A DNA stretch of 64,000 bases from Diplosphaera chodatii (lineage: Eukaryota > Chlorophyta > Trebouxiophyceae > Prasiolales > Stichococcaceae), in contig JAALGY010000032.1 in the NCBI GenBank assembly GCA_032358165.1, forward strand, positions 4,030,001-4,094,000, written 5' to 3'. The notes below the pieces were generated by a model. The model saw only the letters and a list, made by a program, of their open reading frames with translations, searched no databases and was not told the origin of the DNA. Shown piece by piece: positions 12,606-25,700 of this stretch. Positions within the stretch are counted from its first letter, which is position 1. Each line of letters starts with the position of its first letter. Made by a program: the position numbers and the translations under genes.

Positions 12606-15600
12606 ATGACCTCAATAGGAGCACTGCCTCCGGACATCCTGCAGCACATCCTCAGCAAGCTGCAGGATCCAGATGATCTTGCGACCGCTCACTTGGTTGA
12701 TGCCAGGTGTGTGCGCCCAGCTGAGCAAGCAAGCGCCTTACTTGTCCAAGTGTGCCGCAACATCCTGGTTTGTTGCAGCGACCATTGAGAAGATGTGCTG
12801 CTGCTGCGCTGCATCTGAGGGAGTCGAACGAGACTAGTACAGCTGTCACCTCGGGTGCAGGTTCTCTGTTGCGGCACGTGCTGAACTGCATCGTGCATCT
12901 CCTCGAAACCCCGGCTTCTTCCAGCTGGCGCAACGGCACCGCCACCCGCTGCGCCACCTCGATGCCACTGCGCTGCCTACACGCGACCTGGGCTCATACC
13001 TTGCAAAGGTGAAGGCTGGCGATCTGGCACATCTGGCGGCGACTTCCGACGGGCCTTGCATTAGCTGGCCAAGTGTAGCAGTTGCTAGTGGATAACCGCA
13101 GTTTTCCGGTGCTTTATAGTGCTGCAAACGAAGGGTGCGTGCAGTATGCAAGTACGTACAGCCTGACGTTGGGGCCGATCTGAAACAGGCGCCCAGCAGC
13201 CTGACGTCGCTGGACGCTACTGAGCACTGGTACAATCGAGCAGTGGAGCACCCGCTGAGCGATGTGATCCAGGGCCTCTCCAGCCTGCGCCGTCTGTCCT
13301 GCAAGGTGCATGCACCGGATTTCTTGCTGCATTTGACCAGTGTGCTCTATGAATCGATGTACAGGTAATCCATGAGCCTTGCGTTTACGTAAATCAATTG
13401 CAAGACTGCCATACATAAGCTGAAAGAATGACCGCATTTATGAACTACCTTTCATAGGTACCAAGAGGCGAAGTTGTTCTGGACTTCGTAAAGCCGCGCC
13501 TTGCTGGCCTGAAAGAGCTGTCGCTTCGAATCGTCGAAGTATGGGGTATCTCACCCTTGCATTCAGCTGCAATATATGCAGCTGGGCCTGGTCGCTGTTG
13601 TGCAGGCACCATCAGATTGAACGTACGCTCGCTGTGCTTGTTGCACTATTTGTCTACAGACGTTGTGGGACATGAGGCTGATCTCACTAACAGCACTAAG
13701 GCGTTCACCATGCCTGCAGGGTCTGCGACACCGATCGAATTTGACACGTCTCAGGATCAGCATGCCTGCTGAATTCGATTCTCAGCCCCTGAGCATGATT
13801 GCCGAGCTGACTACACTGCACGACCTTTCCCTTCCGCCGCTGCTTGACCCAATGTTCCTCTCAGCGCTGTGGTAGGGCAGTCCTGTGAAATGGGCAGGCT
13901 GTGTTTTCATCTATGGACATGGTCAGAGCGCCAGTGTTCTCACCTCTGCCAAATGCTTTGCAGCCAGCTGACTGCCCTTCAGCTGGGCCACGACTGGGCT
14001 GATGGTCAGGAGCCAACTTGCAAGGGCGATGAGGTTATTAGCGGGCTGGTACGGGCGCTCTCCTGCATCCCACTGCTCCGCAAGCTGCACTTCATCAACT
14101 TTGCAAGATCTGCAACCGATGCAGGTGTGCTGGCAAGTTTGTACGGAAGGTGGTGCAGTGCACATGGTTGTTGGGCTACATGGCAACGGAGCACATCAAG
14201 GGGTGCTGCAGGGTATTGAACGAGTTTTGCAGCAGCCAATGTGACGCCAACTTTGCACATGACGCAGGGCTATGTCAGTTGTCAAGCCTCAGCAGCCTGC
14301 AGGCCCTGGGCTTGAGAAATTCCTTCATTCACCGACTGCAGCCACAGCGGCCTGAATGCAGCTCTTGCCACCATGGCGGGTACGTCACCTGCATGTCATG
14401 TATGCTGTTCAGAAATATGGTCAGGCACCATGATGCTTGAGTTGCTGCTGGCTGGATGTGCGGTGAGCCCTGTTTTACGAAGGTTGTGGTCATGTGAGCA
14501 CCAAAGTCTGAATGGCACTTCCAATTGTGCAGGCCTGGAAGTGCTGAGCTTTGATCAACTCGACTGCGCCTTGATGACACAGCAGGCGATGGCTGGGATT
14601 GCACAGTGCACAAGCCTCACGGCGCTGCACTTCGATAACATCTTCCTGCCTGGGTATTGCGGCAGGTGCGGATGCACAGCTGGGATGTGTTACCTGCCCG
14701 ACCTTCTTTTTAACCTGCTTATGTCATACATGGGGATGTGGGCGACTTCTTGTAGGACGTGAGCATGCAAAGGCAAGCCAAGTGCTCAGAGTCTTCCTGC
14801 ATGCACATTGCAGCGCCACAAAACGAACGCGTGCTGGGTCCACGCCTTCAGCGCCTGTCAATAGGTTACGACGGCGACGCCTGCGACAGCAATGACTATG
14901 ACGGCGATGCCTGGGAGAGCCAAGAGGGCAATTTCCCAGACAGCCCCACGCCCACAATTCTGAGGCACTGTTTGCTGCTGGAGAAGCTTACACTATATGG
15001 CAGCCCGTGGCCTGGCAACGCTGCAGAGGTGTTACGCATGACCAGCTGCCTCACCATCACAAGTGGCACCCTGCTCATGCTGAGGTGCCAACCTTCAGAG
15101 TGTATGCAGATATGGACACGCAGAGCTTGACAGCAGGGACTGCTGCCTGACATCTGTCAAGTGTGCGTTGGTTGCAGCAACTACTGGGGTGTGCTTCACT
15201 TCACGCTGCACCCAGCTGTCATTGGACTGTCCTTCAGCTGCAGAGGTGTGCTCAGTGCATCACAGCTGAGCAGATCACTGCACAGCCAGCACTACTAGTT
15301 TCATGCATGCGAGCGTTGTGAACTCCCCCAGCTGCGTGAATTGTACGTCAGTGAACCTCGTGTGTGCAGGCCTCCATGCTGGCGCATGTTCCAGAGCTCT
15401 CCCGCCTGCAACTGTGCATGGGCACAAATTCATATGGGCACTGGACACCATTCGACGAAAGCAGCCTTGCGTCACTCACCACAGGTATCTGTGCCAGTTG
15501 CATGGGACTGACTACCCCACAATGTCTCCTGCATCATGGCATGACGCAGTCTTGGCAAGCTGCACAATATGTGTCCCTGTCGGGGGTGATCACCCACGCA

Positions 15601-16762
15601 CAGCAGCTTGGTCTGCAGGTCTCGCTGCGATGCCTGGTGCACCTGCAGTATTGAGATACAGAGCGTGTCGACCGAGTCGGATCCGCTGCTTGCCATGCTG
15701 GAGGTGTGTGGGTGTACACGGGCGCAGGTTGTTGCACAGGTGGCACGTGATGTGCACCAACCCTGCGGCTGATTGGATGGTACACAGCTGAGCTGATGTA
15801 TTTTCTGGTGGTCTTGCCGCAGGCACTCACTTCCTGCAGCGGTCTGATATGGCTGGAGCTGGTTGAAAACAGGGGTGGGTTCTCGAAGAGCACATCTCGG
15901 GTGAGTACTCTCTGATGTGCTTTTATCTGCTCAGGATTCCTGCATGTGGCAGCATAATCTGTCGATGTAATCTTAGTGCATCAGCCAGCATCCACATGCT
16001 GGACATGACCTGCACCTGGCGATCGTTTACACCCCTTAGCCAGGGTATGCAAGAACACAACATAGCTGCGGATGCATGACCCTTGCACCCAGGATCCGAG
16101 CATCTGTGGTCAGGCCATTGGCGCTGGGCACCTGAGGGCTCTGGCAGCACTGCCGCGGCTGACGGTGCTGAATCTGTACCACCTGCGCTGGGCAGAGGAC
16201 GCCATCCAACTGGGCCTTGGGTGGCTGGCAGCGCGCCCGCCTCGCTTGCGCGTCCTCAATGCACCGCCACATGTGCTGGTGTGACTTTGATGCCTCCCAG
16301 CACATCATGTGAAGCCCCAATTCGTTGCTGAGACCGAACAAGCTGCACGTCTGTCATGACTACTCTGCAGTTGCCAGCATAAGCAGAGAACCTGCCTCCA
16401 CCAATGCATCTAGATGTTGCAGCCATGCAGAGGAATATGTCATGCAACCCTGCGGCTTGCTTCAGCTGCACTCACACAGTTGCAACCCGCTGGCAATTTA
16501 TCTCCCTCACAACCTGCTGTAGGGTCAAGCCGTGAGCGACGCATCGCTGCTCATGGGCCGCAGCCCTGCAACCAGCTACGAGCTGTCTGACCCGCCAGGG
16601 CGCCGGCTACGGCGGTGGCCACGAGGCCCCACCCATGGCTGGGACCCTGTGGCCAGCAGATGGGGAATACCAGAGTACCTGCACCGCTGGCTGTGGGAAC
16701 CAGTGAGCAGCAGCGGTCGTGGCGACAGCAGCAGCGCAGCCGTAGGCTTGCGGGAGGGATGA
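12606..16762 (+). pseudogene. F-box/LRR copy 2, probable pseudogene
   Basis: The same 15-exon layout as copy 1 can be traced: F-box exon 12606-12706, then 12861-13008, 13189-13305, 13458-13538, 13720-13871, 13964-14124, 14268-14379, 14533-14665, about 14814-15030, then exons to the last one ending at TGA 16762. The F-box (SIGALPPDILQHILSKLQ) is intact. Against copy 1 the coding sequence carries a 4-nt insertion in exon 7 (near 14325, a TTCA duplication), a net 5-nt deletion at the start of exon 9 (14814-14850), a 1-nt deletion in exon 10 (near 15200) and a deletion of about 8 nt in exon 12 (near 15648) giving an in-frame TGA. These do not compensate one another. Exon 9 also has an internal duplication of a DYDGDAW-like segment. 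A shortened F-box protein from the first exons is still possible. Confidence 0.7.
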
Positions 16763-17838
16763 TGAAGCAACACAGCGCTTTTTAGACATGCATGTGACGT
16801 TGTGGAAGCTTGGCGCATTTCTGGTTGCAGTTGTGCCCAGCCTTCGCTGTTCGTTGAACAGGTGCCTTTACTTGTATTTTTTTCAAAAGCAGCTGCAAAT
16901 GAGGTGTCAGTAGGAGTCAAGCAAACATGAGTGAGATGAGTGGTGCCCTGCACCTCGTGTTCGGAACCAGCTACTCACATCCGGTGTTTGTTGCCTGCGC
17001 TTTGCTGTTCTTGGTGAATCACTTGGAGTGTTTGATCGTATGCCAGCAGGCGAAATGAAGTGCGCAAGAAGTGCTGTGCGGCAGTCACATGCACGCAACT
17101 GCGCTGGGTCCTGCATGTACCATGTCTCGCGCATCAACCCTATAGCACGGACACAAGCTGACTGCAGCCTGGCCCCTCCAGCACGATAAGTTCACGCTGC
17201 GATCCCGCCAATCGATGGCAAATCGAACGGCCCTGCCTATGCAGTAGTTGGTGGTCGAATCACCGTGCTTCTTATAATTGGCGGCACTCATCAAACTACA
17301 AGCAGCTAGCCCTTTTGACCTCTTCCAAACTCGAGGAGATTGAGGCTGTTCATGCTATCAAGAAGCCAGCCTACATACAGCCGCCGGCAAGTCACTGCCC
17401 AACTGTTCGTTCTGACTGCCTTCGACGTGCATCCGAAAACTGGCTGCGCCTGCAATACACATGATTACACGCACCTGGGAGCCAGCGCCAGACCACGCAT
17501 ATATACCCTCGTACCACTCGAGGCACGGCTGTTCATCGCACAGTGCGTCAAGATTGCAGCACGTATGGACGGTGGACCCGCAGGAGCCTGTTCCCGCTCG
17601 CTGCTAGACATGCTTAGGTATGATACAGGCTGCATCGTTTCCATCTCGTCATGGCCAAGAAGAGTCCAATGGACTGCAAGCTGCGCTCAGCACGAAAACG
17701 GGTACTTTTGAGGCAGAAACACGGTGCAGCGCTAACGCTGAAAATCCACCACCTTGAACCGAAAAGCGGCTATTAGATTACATTGCAGGTTTTTGTGTTG
17801 CCGTAGGAGTTGACCTGCACAGCGGCACTGGCGCACAG
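16763..17838. other. Intergenic region between F-box copies 2 and 3
   Basis: No gene was identified; a 124-codon open frame at 17340-17711 shows no exon structure or family signal. The part around 16960-17130 is homologous to 27170-27340 downstream of copy 4, marking the ends of the two duplicated units. The shared 26-bp element lies at 17261-17286. Confidence 0.5.
17261..17286 (+). promoter_or_regulatory. 26-bp shared element (copy 3 site)
   Basis: Same core as at 12348-12373, with CTTCTTATAATTGGCGGCA in place of CTTCGTATAATTGGCGGCA. It lies about 550 bp upstream of the copy 3 ATG, farther than at the other two sites. Confidence 0.3.
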
Positions 17839-20800
17839 ATGGCGCCCGGTCCAGCCAGCAAGACGTCCATAGGAGCACTGCCTCCGGAGATCCTGCAGCA
17901 CATCCTCACCAAGCTGCAGGACCCAGATGATCTGGCGACCGCCCACTTGGTTGATAACAGGTGTGGACGCCCAGCTGACCAAGCAGGCACCTTGTCCAAG
18001 TGTGCCGCAGCATCAGGTCAGCTGTAGCAGGCATCAACGTGATGTGTTGCCAGCTGCAGCGCTGCATCAAAACTAGTCGGAACGAAGCTGTCACATCTGG
18101 TGCAGGTTCTGCGCCGCAGCACGGGCTGCACTGCATCGTGCATATCCTCGAAACCCCGGCTTCTTTCAGTTGGCGCTGCAGCACCGCTACCCGCTGCGCC
18201 ACCTCAGCGCCACTTCGCTGGCCATCCGCGACCTGGGCTCATACCTTGCACAGGTGCAGGGTGGCCATCTGGCCCATGTGCGTGGTGGCGGGCAAGTCTC
18301 TTGACGAGCTAAGCTGGCCAAATGTAGCAGTGCATTTGACATGAAGGGCACGTCTCGGTGCTTTATAACTGCTGCAAAGTAGCATGCAGTAAACATAGCC
18401 TGATACTGGGGCCTGCACTGGAACAGGTGCCCAGCAGCCTGACGTCGCTGGACGCTGCCAAGCGATATTACGGGCACAACCGAGCAGAAGAGCACGATGT
18501 CCCGCTGAGCGAGGTGCTCCAGGGCATCTCCAGCCTGCGCCGTCTATGGTGCCACGTGCGTACACCAGTATGCCTTGGTTGCTGCGTCTTACTTGTGCTC
18601 CTCAAGTCGGTGTTGCACTGTCGCCACTCTGCGCTGCACAGGACTGCGCTGGCTGACGATATCATGCAGCGCATGTCCAGCCCATGTGCAGATGTATGCG
18701 CAAGCTCTGTTTTGTGAGTTTGCAGCTAGCTTACAAGAATAACCGGACCTTATTGCCTCTCAAAGGTGCCACAGAGCGACGTCAATCTGGACTTCGTACA
18801 GCCACACCTTGCCGGCCTGGTGGACCTGTCGATTTGCATCTCATCCGAAGTGTGGGACCTCAAGTCCTCACAGCTAGCTGGGCCTGGTGGCAAAGCACGC
18901 GTTGTCAGACTGAATGTACGCCTGCTGTGCTTGTTGCACTGTCTGCAGACGCCGCGGCACATGAGGCTCATAAACTTGAAAGCAACTTGAAAGCACTGAG
19001 GCGCTCACCGTGCCTGCAGGGTTTGGCTCACCTGGTACATCTGACACGTCTCAAGGTTGCCATGCCTGCCGATTTCGACCCTCAGCCGTTGAGCGCGATC
19101 GCCGGGCTGACTACACTGCACGACCTTTCCCTTACGCCACTGCTTGATCCAGCGTTCCTCTCAGCGCTCCGGTAGGGCAATTTCCTTGAACAGGCGGACT
19201 TTGTTCCTAACTGTGCACATGATGTCATGATCAAGAGCGCCAGTGCAGTCATCTCTGCAAAATGGTTTGCAGCCAACTGACTGCCCTCGAGCTGGGCGAT
19301 ATTTGCGTTGACGAGCCAAATTGCGAGGGCGATTGGCACATTGGCGCGCTGGTACTGGCACTTCGTGAAGTCCCGCTGCTTTGCAAACTGCACTTCGTCG
19401 ACTTTGCAGGGTCGGCAACCGATGCAGGTTAGTTGACTGTTGCATGAAAACGGTGCAGTGTACACTATTGCTCTGGCTACATGGTGACCCAACACATCAA
19501 GAGGCGCTGCAGGGTACCCCTTGAACATGGCAACAGCCACTGACGCCGAGGTTGCATATGACGCAGGGCTGTGTCAATTGTCAGGCCTCAGCAGCCTGCA
19601 GGACCTAAGCTTGACAGACTCCTTCACCGCCTGCACTCACAACGGCCTGAATGCAGCACTCGCCACATTAACAGGTGCTGCACTTGGTGCAAATGCATGA
19701 GATGAGTGCGTTTATCAGACACATGGTCAGGAGTCATGACGCCGGTTCAGAAAACCTGCGACACAACACGTGAGGGCGTGAGCCCTTTGCCCTACGAGTT
19801 TGCAAGATGTTTTGCAGCACCACCATCTGAACGACTGGCACTTCTTAATCATTTTGATGTAGGCCTGGAAATGCCGACCTTCGGTTACAGCTTGCGATGC
19901 GCCTTTATGACGCGACAGGCCATGGCTGGTATTGCACATCGCACCAGCCTCACGGCGCTGCACTTCCATATCAGTGAGCCCGGAAACTGCGGCAGGTGCG
20001 GATGCAAGGCTGCTTGGTACATGTGCTGCCGGTTTCACATCAGACAAGGCACCTAGATGAATGAGCACGCAGAGCCATTTGGATGTCAGTGAGAACACAG
20101 CTTCTTAGGCTCCTTTCCTGCCCGCATCACACTTGCAAATGTGAGGAAATTTCCGTAGGAAGAGAGCATGCTAAGAAGCCAATTGAGTCAAGTTCCCTGC
20201 ATGCACTTTGCAGCGCCACGAATGAGATGCTTGAGGCGCTGGGGCCCCGGCTTCAGCGCCTGTCAATAAGCTACGACAGCGATGCCTGGGAGAGCGAAGA
20301 GTGCTACCCCCGGAACAGCCCCGCGCCCGCAATCTTGAGGCACTGTCCGCTGCTGGAAGAGCTTGTACTGACTGGCAGCCCATGGTCTGACAGCACTGCA
20401 GAGGTACTCGGCATACAAAGCTGCCATACAACCACAGCAATGGTGCCCTGCCTGCTGCTCAGGTGCCAGCATTGCAATGAGAAGGTACACCCAGCCTAAA
20501 AGCAGAAATGCTGACTGATAGCTGTCGGGTGTGGTTTGGTTGCAGCAACTGCTGGGGTGTCCGTCACTTACACGCTGCACCCAGCTGTCATTTGACTGCC
20601 TTTCAGCTGGAGAGGTGCGCTCAAAGCGCACAGTTGAGCAGATCGGTGCACAGCCATCAGTACCGCCCATGCATGCGTGCATCCTGCAACTCCATAGCGG
20701 CATGTACTGCTACATACAACCATAGCTGACTATTCGTATGCAGGCCTCCTTTCTGTCGCATGTTCAGGGGCTGTCTCGCCTGCAACTGTGTGTGGGCCCA

Positions 20801-21995
20801 GGTTGGTACGACGCAACATTTGATGGAGGCAGTCTTGAGTCACTCGTCAGAGGTATGTGCAATGGGATCCAGTACCAACCCAGTGGCGCCTCCGGCATCA
20901 TGGTGCATGATGCAGGCTTGGCGAGGTGCACAACATTGTCCCTGCTGCGGATGTTTACCCACAGCGGTACTGTCCGCAGGCCTGCAGTGTTTGGTGCACC
21001 TGAAGCATCTCAGTGTTGAGATCCTGAACGTGGGGATCGACCCACTGCCTGGCATGCTGGAGGTGTGTGGGTGTGTACAGATGCAAAGTGCTGCATTGCT
21101 GGGCATGCAAGCACAAACCCCTGCGGTTGATGTGATGGTATGCAGCTGAGCTGAGTTGTTTATTGCTGATGCTGCCGCAGGCAATGGCTTCCTGCAGTCT
21201 GACATCTTTGGAGCTGGATGACAGAAGCGGTGAGCTGCGTGATGACAGCATCGTTCGGGTGGGTAACTGTCCGATGTGCTCCTACCTCCTCAGGATCCCT
21301 GCATTCTGCATCATAACGAACGGGCCTAACCCAAGGCATCAGCCCTCCATCCCCGTGCTGGACATGCCCTGCACCTGGTCATCCTCTGCAGCCTTCGCCA
21401 AGTCATACGAGTGCACACCAGGCGTGCGCCTGCGCGACCTTTGCACCTGAGGGCTTAGCTTCTGTGGCCAGGATGTCAATGTCTCGCACTTGAGGGCGCT
21501 GGCGGCGTTGCCACGACTGGTGATGCTGACCCTGCGTGGCCTCAGCTGGGCAGAGGACGCCAAGGTGGGCGTCGGGTGGCTGGTGGCCCGCCTGCCTCGG
21601 CTGCGGGCCCTGGACGCGCCGCCAGAAGTGCTGGTGCGACCATGGCCTCTCCCCCAGCACTTTGTGCGGAGCCCTGGAACATTGCACAGGCCAACAGAAC
21701 TGAAGATTTGCCACGAGATTGTTTTGCAGCTGCCAGCATCAGCAGCGCACATTCTCTGTTGATGCCCATGCATCCAATGTCCGCAGCCAGGATGCTTGCC
21801 CTGCAAGCCTGCAGCTTGCTGCAATGCCGCTCAGTGGCAAACGCTTCTAAACTGGCGATAGTCCAGTATTATGTGTGTCATGTTGTGAGCCATGCATTGC
21901 AGGCGGAGAGCCGCAGCGCTGACGCCAGCTACGAGCTTCGTGAGCTGCCTGGGCGCCGGCTGCGGCGGTGGCTACGAGGTCCCACCCTGCGCTGA
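17839..21995 (+). CDS. F-box/leucine-rich-repeat protein, copy 3 (intact, 604 residues)
   Basis: Exons: 17839-17960, 18106-18253, 18427-18555, 18766-18849, 19020-19171, 19273-19427, 19567-19674, 19863-19995, 20214-20403, 20546-20614, 20744-20852, 20980-21062, 21181-21258, 21472-21633, 21903-21995. Every exon keeps the length and phase of copy 1 except exon 13, which is 3 nt shorter. It starts MAPGPASKTSIGALPPEIL and has the same F-box and LRR-like series, so the same SCF substrate-receptor role is inferred. Introns are almost identical to those of copy 1 (intron 1 looks identical), while sequence 5' of the start codon is not. Exon 4 uses GAA|GTGTGG as donor with the same uncertainty as in copy 1. 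No lesion was found. Confidence 0.75.
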
Positions 21996-22748
21996 TACCC
22001 TGCGCACTGCACATGGGACATGCCAAACTAGCCACACGGCTGGCTGTTAGGCGACAGCGCAGCAGCAAGTCCATTTGGCAGAGCCACCCGCGGGCGTGCC
22101 AAAAGGGATGGCATAGGTATGCAAGACTTTTCAGTCCGGCAGGGCACGTTCTGTCAGCGCAGCGCGCTGACTATGTTCGTGGCTCTGTGCCACCGCATCA
22201 TGACATCAGGTGCCTGCAGCGGCGGCCAGGTGGTTTAGCTTGATCTTCTTAACACCAGCTTTTGTACACGAAGTGATACAATTTGGTTGTTGAAGGGCGG
22301 GTTGTGTACGTATGCAGGCACAAGTAGCATCATTGGTGCACTTGCACTCGATGCTTAGCTTGCATCAGCTTCTCACTTCCTGTGCTTGCAGCTGTGCTGT
22401 TGTCGCGTTAACTGTGCTTGATGATGGAACGAAGGAGCTCCATGTCGCATGCCAGGAATACCCGTGTATCGTATGTGCATCACCCATTCGTCACTTGTCA
22501 CCGTGCTTCGTATAATTGGCGGCATACAATGTACCAGCTGCTGCCAGACATACACTTGACGGAGATGAGTGATATTTAAAGATGCACACATTATTGACAA
22601 CAGCACACTGCACGCTGATCATGACGAACCACACCACACCAGAACCCGGCTGCCAGATGAAAGTGCAGCTCGCACGCTTTGCATGTGTACGGTAGAAGCA
22701 GATCTGCATGTTGGCGCTGTAGACACGAATGCTCCTGGTCCGGCCAAT
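21996..22748. other. Intergenic region between F-box copies 3 and 4
   Basis: Closely similar to 11840-12605. No gene was seen. The similarity continues into the first exon of the following copy in both units. The shared 26-bp element is at 22499-22524. Confidence 0.6.
22499..22524 (+). promoter_or_regulatory. 26-bp shared element (copy 4 site)
   Basis: Same core as at 12348-12373, about 225 bp upstream of the copy 4 ATG, nearly the same spacing as for copy 2. Confidence 0.35.
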
Positions 22749-25700
22749 ATGACATCCATAGGAGCACTGCCTCCGGACATCCTGCAGCACATCCTCAGCA
22801 ACCTGCAACACCCAGATGATCTGGCAAGCGCTCACTTGGTGGATGTCAGGTGTGCATGTGTGCCCGGCTAAGCAAGTGCCTTTTGCCAGTGCGCCGCACG
22901 TTTCTGCTGCTCCGTCCTCGATGGTCTTCTTGGTACATGATAATGCTGGTCCAGCGCTGCAACTGATACCGATTGAAGCCACATATGACGCTGGGTGTAG
23001 GTTCTGCGCAGCAGCACGGGCTGCACTGCACAGTGCATTTCCGCAATACCCAGGGTTCCTCGAGCTGGCACTGCGGCACCAGTACCCTCTGCACCACCTC
23101 AACGCCGCTCTGCTGCCCTTCTGCGACCTGAGCTCATACCTTGCAAAGGTGAAGGGTGGTGACCTGGCACATCTGCTGGCCGCAGGCACAAAGCCTGACG
23201 AGCCACTGTAGCTGTGATACGCGCAACACTCGCTGCTGATGTTGACAAGCGCACAATATTGGTGGTGTTGTTGCAAAGGGTGCAGTATGTCCATCCTGAC
23301 ATTGGGCGTGAATTTCATAGGCACCCAAGAGCCTTACGTCGCTGGTTACTGCCGAGCGATGGCACAATGAAGAGCAAGAGCACGATGCCCCGCTGAGCAA
23401 CGCGCTTCATGGCATCTCCAGCTTGCGGAGTCTATCCTGCTCGGTGTGTGGACCCAACCCCTCTACTGCGTCCGCCTGTATGCTCCTCAAGCACTGTACA
23501 ATGCAGTTTGCCACTGAGTGTCGCGGGGCCCTGCGCATGACTCCATCTGCTGATGGCCGCCAGTGCAACAGCCTAGCCCGTGGCCAAGCAAGTCACCATT
23601 GTTGGCCATGTATCACACATGTACGATGATGGTTATGTGATGCACTATGAGTCCCTGCAACGACTATGCACGGCGGCAGTACTGCAACGTACAAAGGTCG
23701 AGACACCTCTGACTGCCTTGAAGGTACCGAAGGACCAGACCAACCTGGACGACCTCCTGCAGGCGCACCTGGCTGCCCTGAACATGCTGTCGCTGGTCAT
23801 CCTGGCGTCGGATTTCGCCTCTTTCGAGGTAGCTGGGCCTGGTTGTGGCGTCAGGGCATCTTGATGAACGCATGCATAATTTGCATAGCATGGGGTTGCA
23901 ATATGTACTGATGGCGCAGCACATGAGGCTCATACACTCTGCAAAACATTCAAAATGCTGACCATGCGTGCAGGGTCTAAGCCAGCTGACAAATTTGACA
24001 CGACTGTCGATACAATTGCCCGAGTACCACTGGCAGCCCCTGAGCGTAATCGCTGGGCTGACAGAGTTGCGGGATCTGTGCATCCCGCCGCCACCTGACC
24101 CGTCATTCCTCTCAGCGCTCAGGTATGCGCATGGTCGAGTGCCGGCAGGGGGCCTTTCCTTGGCTGCAGACATTGCTGCTCTCAGTGTTGGTGCTCACTC
24201 TATCGACGAGTGCATCTGTTTTGCAGGTCCCTAACCGCCCTCGCACTCGGCGTGCTCGAAGGAAATCAGCCACGCCGCGGGAGTAGTGAGTACGTCTTCG
24301 TATTAGTGCAGGCGCTCCCGCAGCTTGTCACCTTCCGCGCGAGCTGCTTCGGAAACAGCACTTCAGGTTGGCAATGCAGTGCCCGTTCAAAGGGTTCCAT
24401 GAACCTGCTGCACTGCACGTCACTCACTTTGGCACTCACCATGTGTGCGTGCACAGCATGCCATTAGGTGCTGCAGGGTACCCTACGAGCATCGAAACAG
24501 CCCAGCTGATGCAGAGCACATACGTCGATGCAGGGCTTCGCCAGCTGTCAGGACTCTGGAACCTGCAGCACCTGAGCTTGATTGCGTCCTTCCAGTATGC
24601 TACACACGATGGGCTGCTTGCAGCACTCTCCACGATGTCAGGTATATACACTACCCTTGATGCGTCCGCATAGACTTCCATGCTGCATGAATAACCTGTA
24701 CTTAGAGAGCTGCTGCCTTGACCCCGCTGTAGGCTGTCTGTGACAGGGCTGCATGCGAGTCAATCTGCGCGCCAACATTTGCTGTGGCAACTGGTGCAGG
24801 TCTGGCCTCGCTGTGTCTTGCAGATATGCTGGGCTGCGAGCCACTGACGCAGGAGGCCATGGCCGGTATTGCCCAGCGCACCAGCCTCACGTCCCTGTAC
24901 CTTACTGACATTATGTCCAGCAGGGACTATGGCAGGTGTGGACGCATCACTGCTTGACCCAATTGGTGTACGTATACTGCGCACCTGTCGGACATGACTG
25001 CTGCTTTTCATGAGTAAAGATTGCACTGATAGAACTGCAGCAGCAGGTTCTCAGGCCTCCTGCCCTGCATGAACCATGCATGCGGGTGTGACCGCCTGTA
25101 GCACATGAGCGTGCACAGCCCAACAGGGTGACCATGCAAATGTGCCTGCGTTGCATGTGCAGTGCCATAGGCGACATGCTGCATACCCTGGGGCCCCGGT
25201 TGCAGCACCTGACAGTAGGCTATGTCCCGGCAGCGCTACCGGAGTGGCAGGACCTCCGGCCCCAGGACAGCCCTGGCACCCACAGTCCTCAGACACTGTC
25301 CAGTGCTGGAGCAGCTGACACTACAGTATGACCCATGGCCTACTGGCGGCACCGCAGAGGTGTTCGCATCAGCAGCTGTCACACGCCCAGAATATAGCTA
25401 CCATGGCACCGTGCTTGTGCTGGAGTGTCAGCATCAGGTGTGCAACTGGTTACTGCAGCTGGCTGATATGAGCTTTGCTGTGGGTGCAGGGAGTGGTCTG
25501 CGCATCACTGACACGTTGCACTCAGCTGAACCTTCTGTGCACTTCAGCTGCGGAGGTGAGCGCCAGGCCACACAAGCGCACTCTTGTACAGTCAGCAGTG
25601 TGGGCTATAAATAAGTGCATCGTCCCCAGCTCGGGACATGCCCTGTTGTTGCTGGAGAGCACCATTGGTGTGCAGGCATCAGCGCTGGCGCATATTCCGG

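Larger units (their letters stand above)
7673..17150 (+). repeat. Segmental tandem duplication, unit 1 (F-box copies 1 and 2)
   Basis: Unit 1 holds copies 1 and 2 with their gaps; unit 2 (17839 to about 27350) holds copies 3 and 4. Copy 1 exon coordinates map to copy 3 with an offset of 10,164-10,166 nt in the 5' half, and the 3' flanks of copies 2 and 4 match at an offset near 10.2 kb. Unit ends are approximate. Confidence 0.7.

Noticed and set aside
17340..17711. 124-codon open frame between F-box copies 2 and 3
   Set aside because: No family resemblance, no matching frame in the duplicated unit, and no splice or codon pattern like the neighbours.
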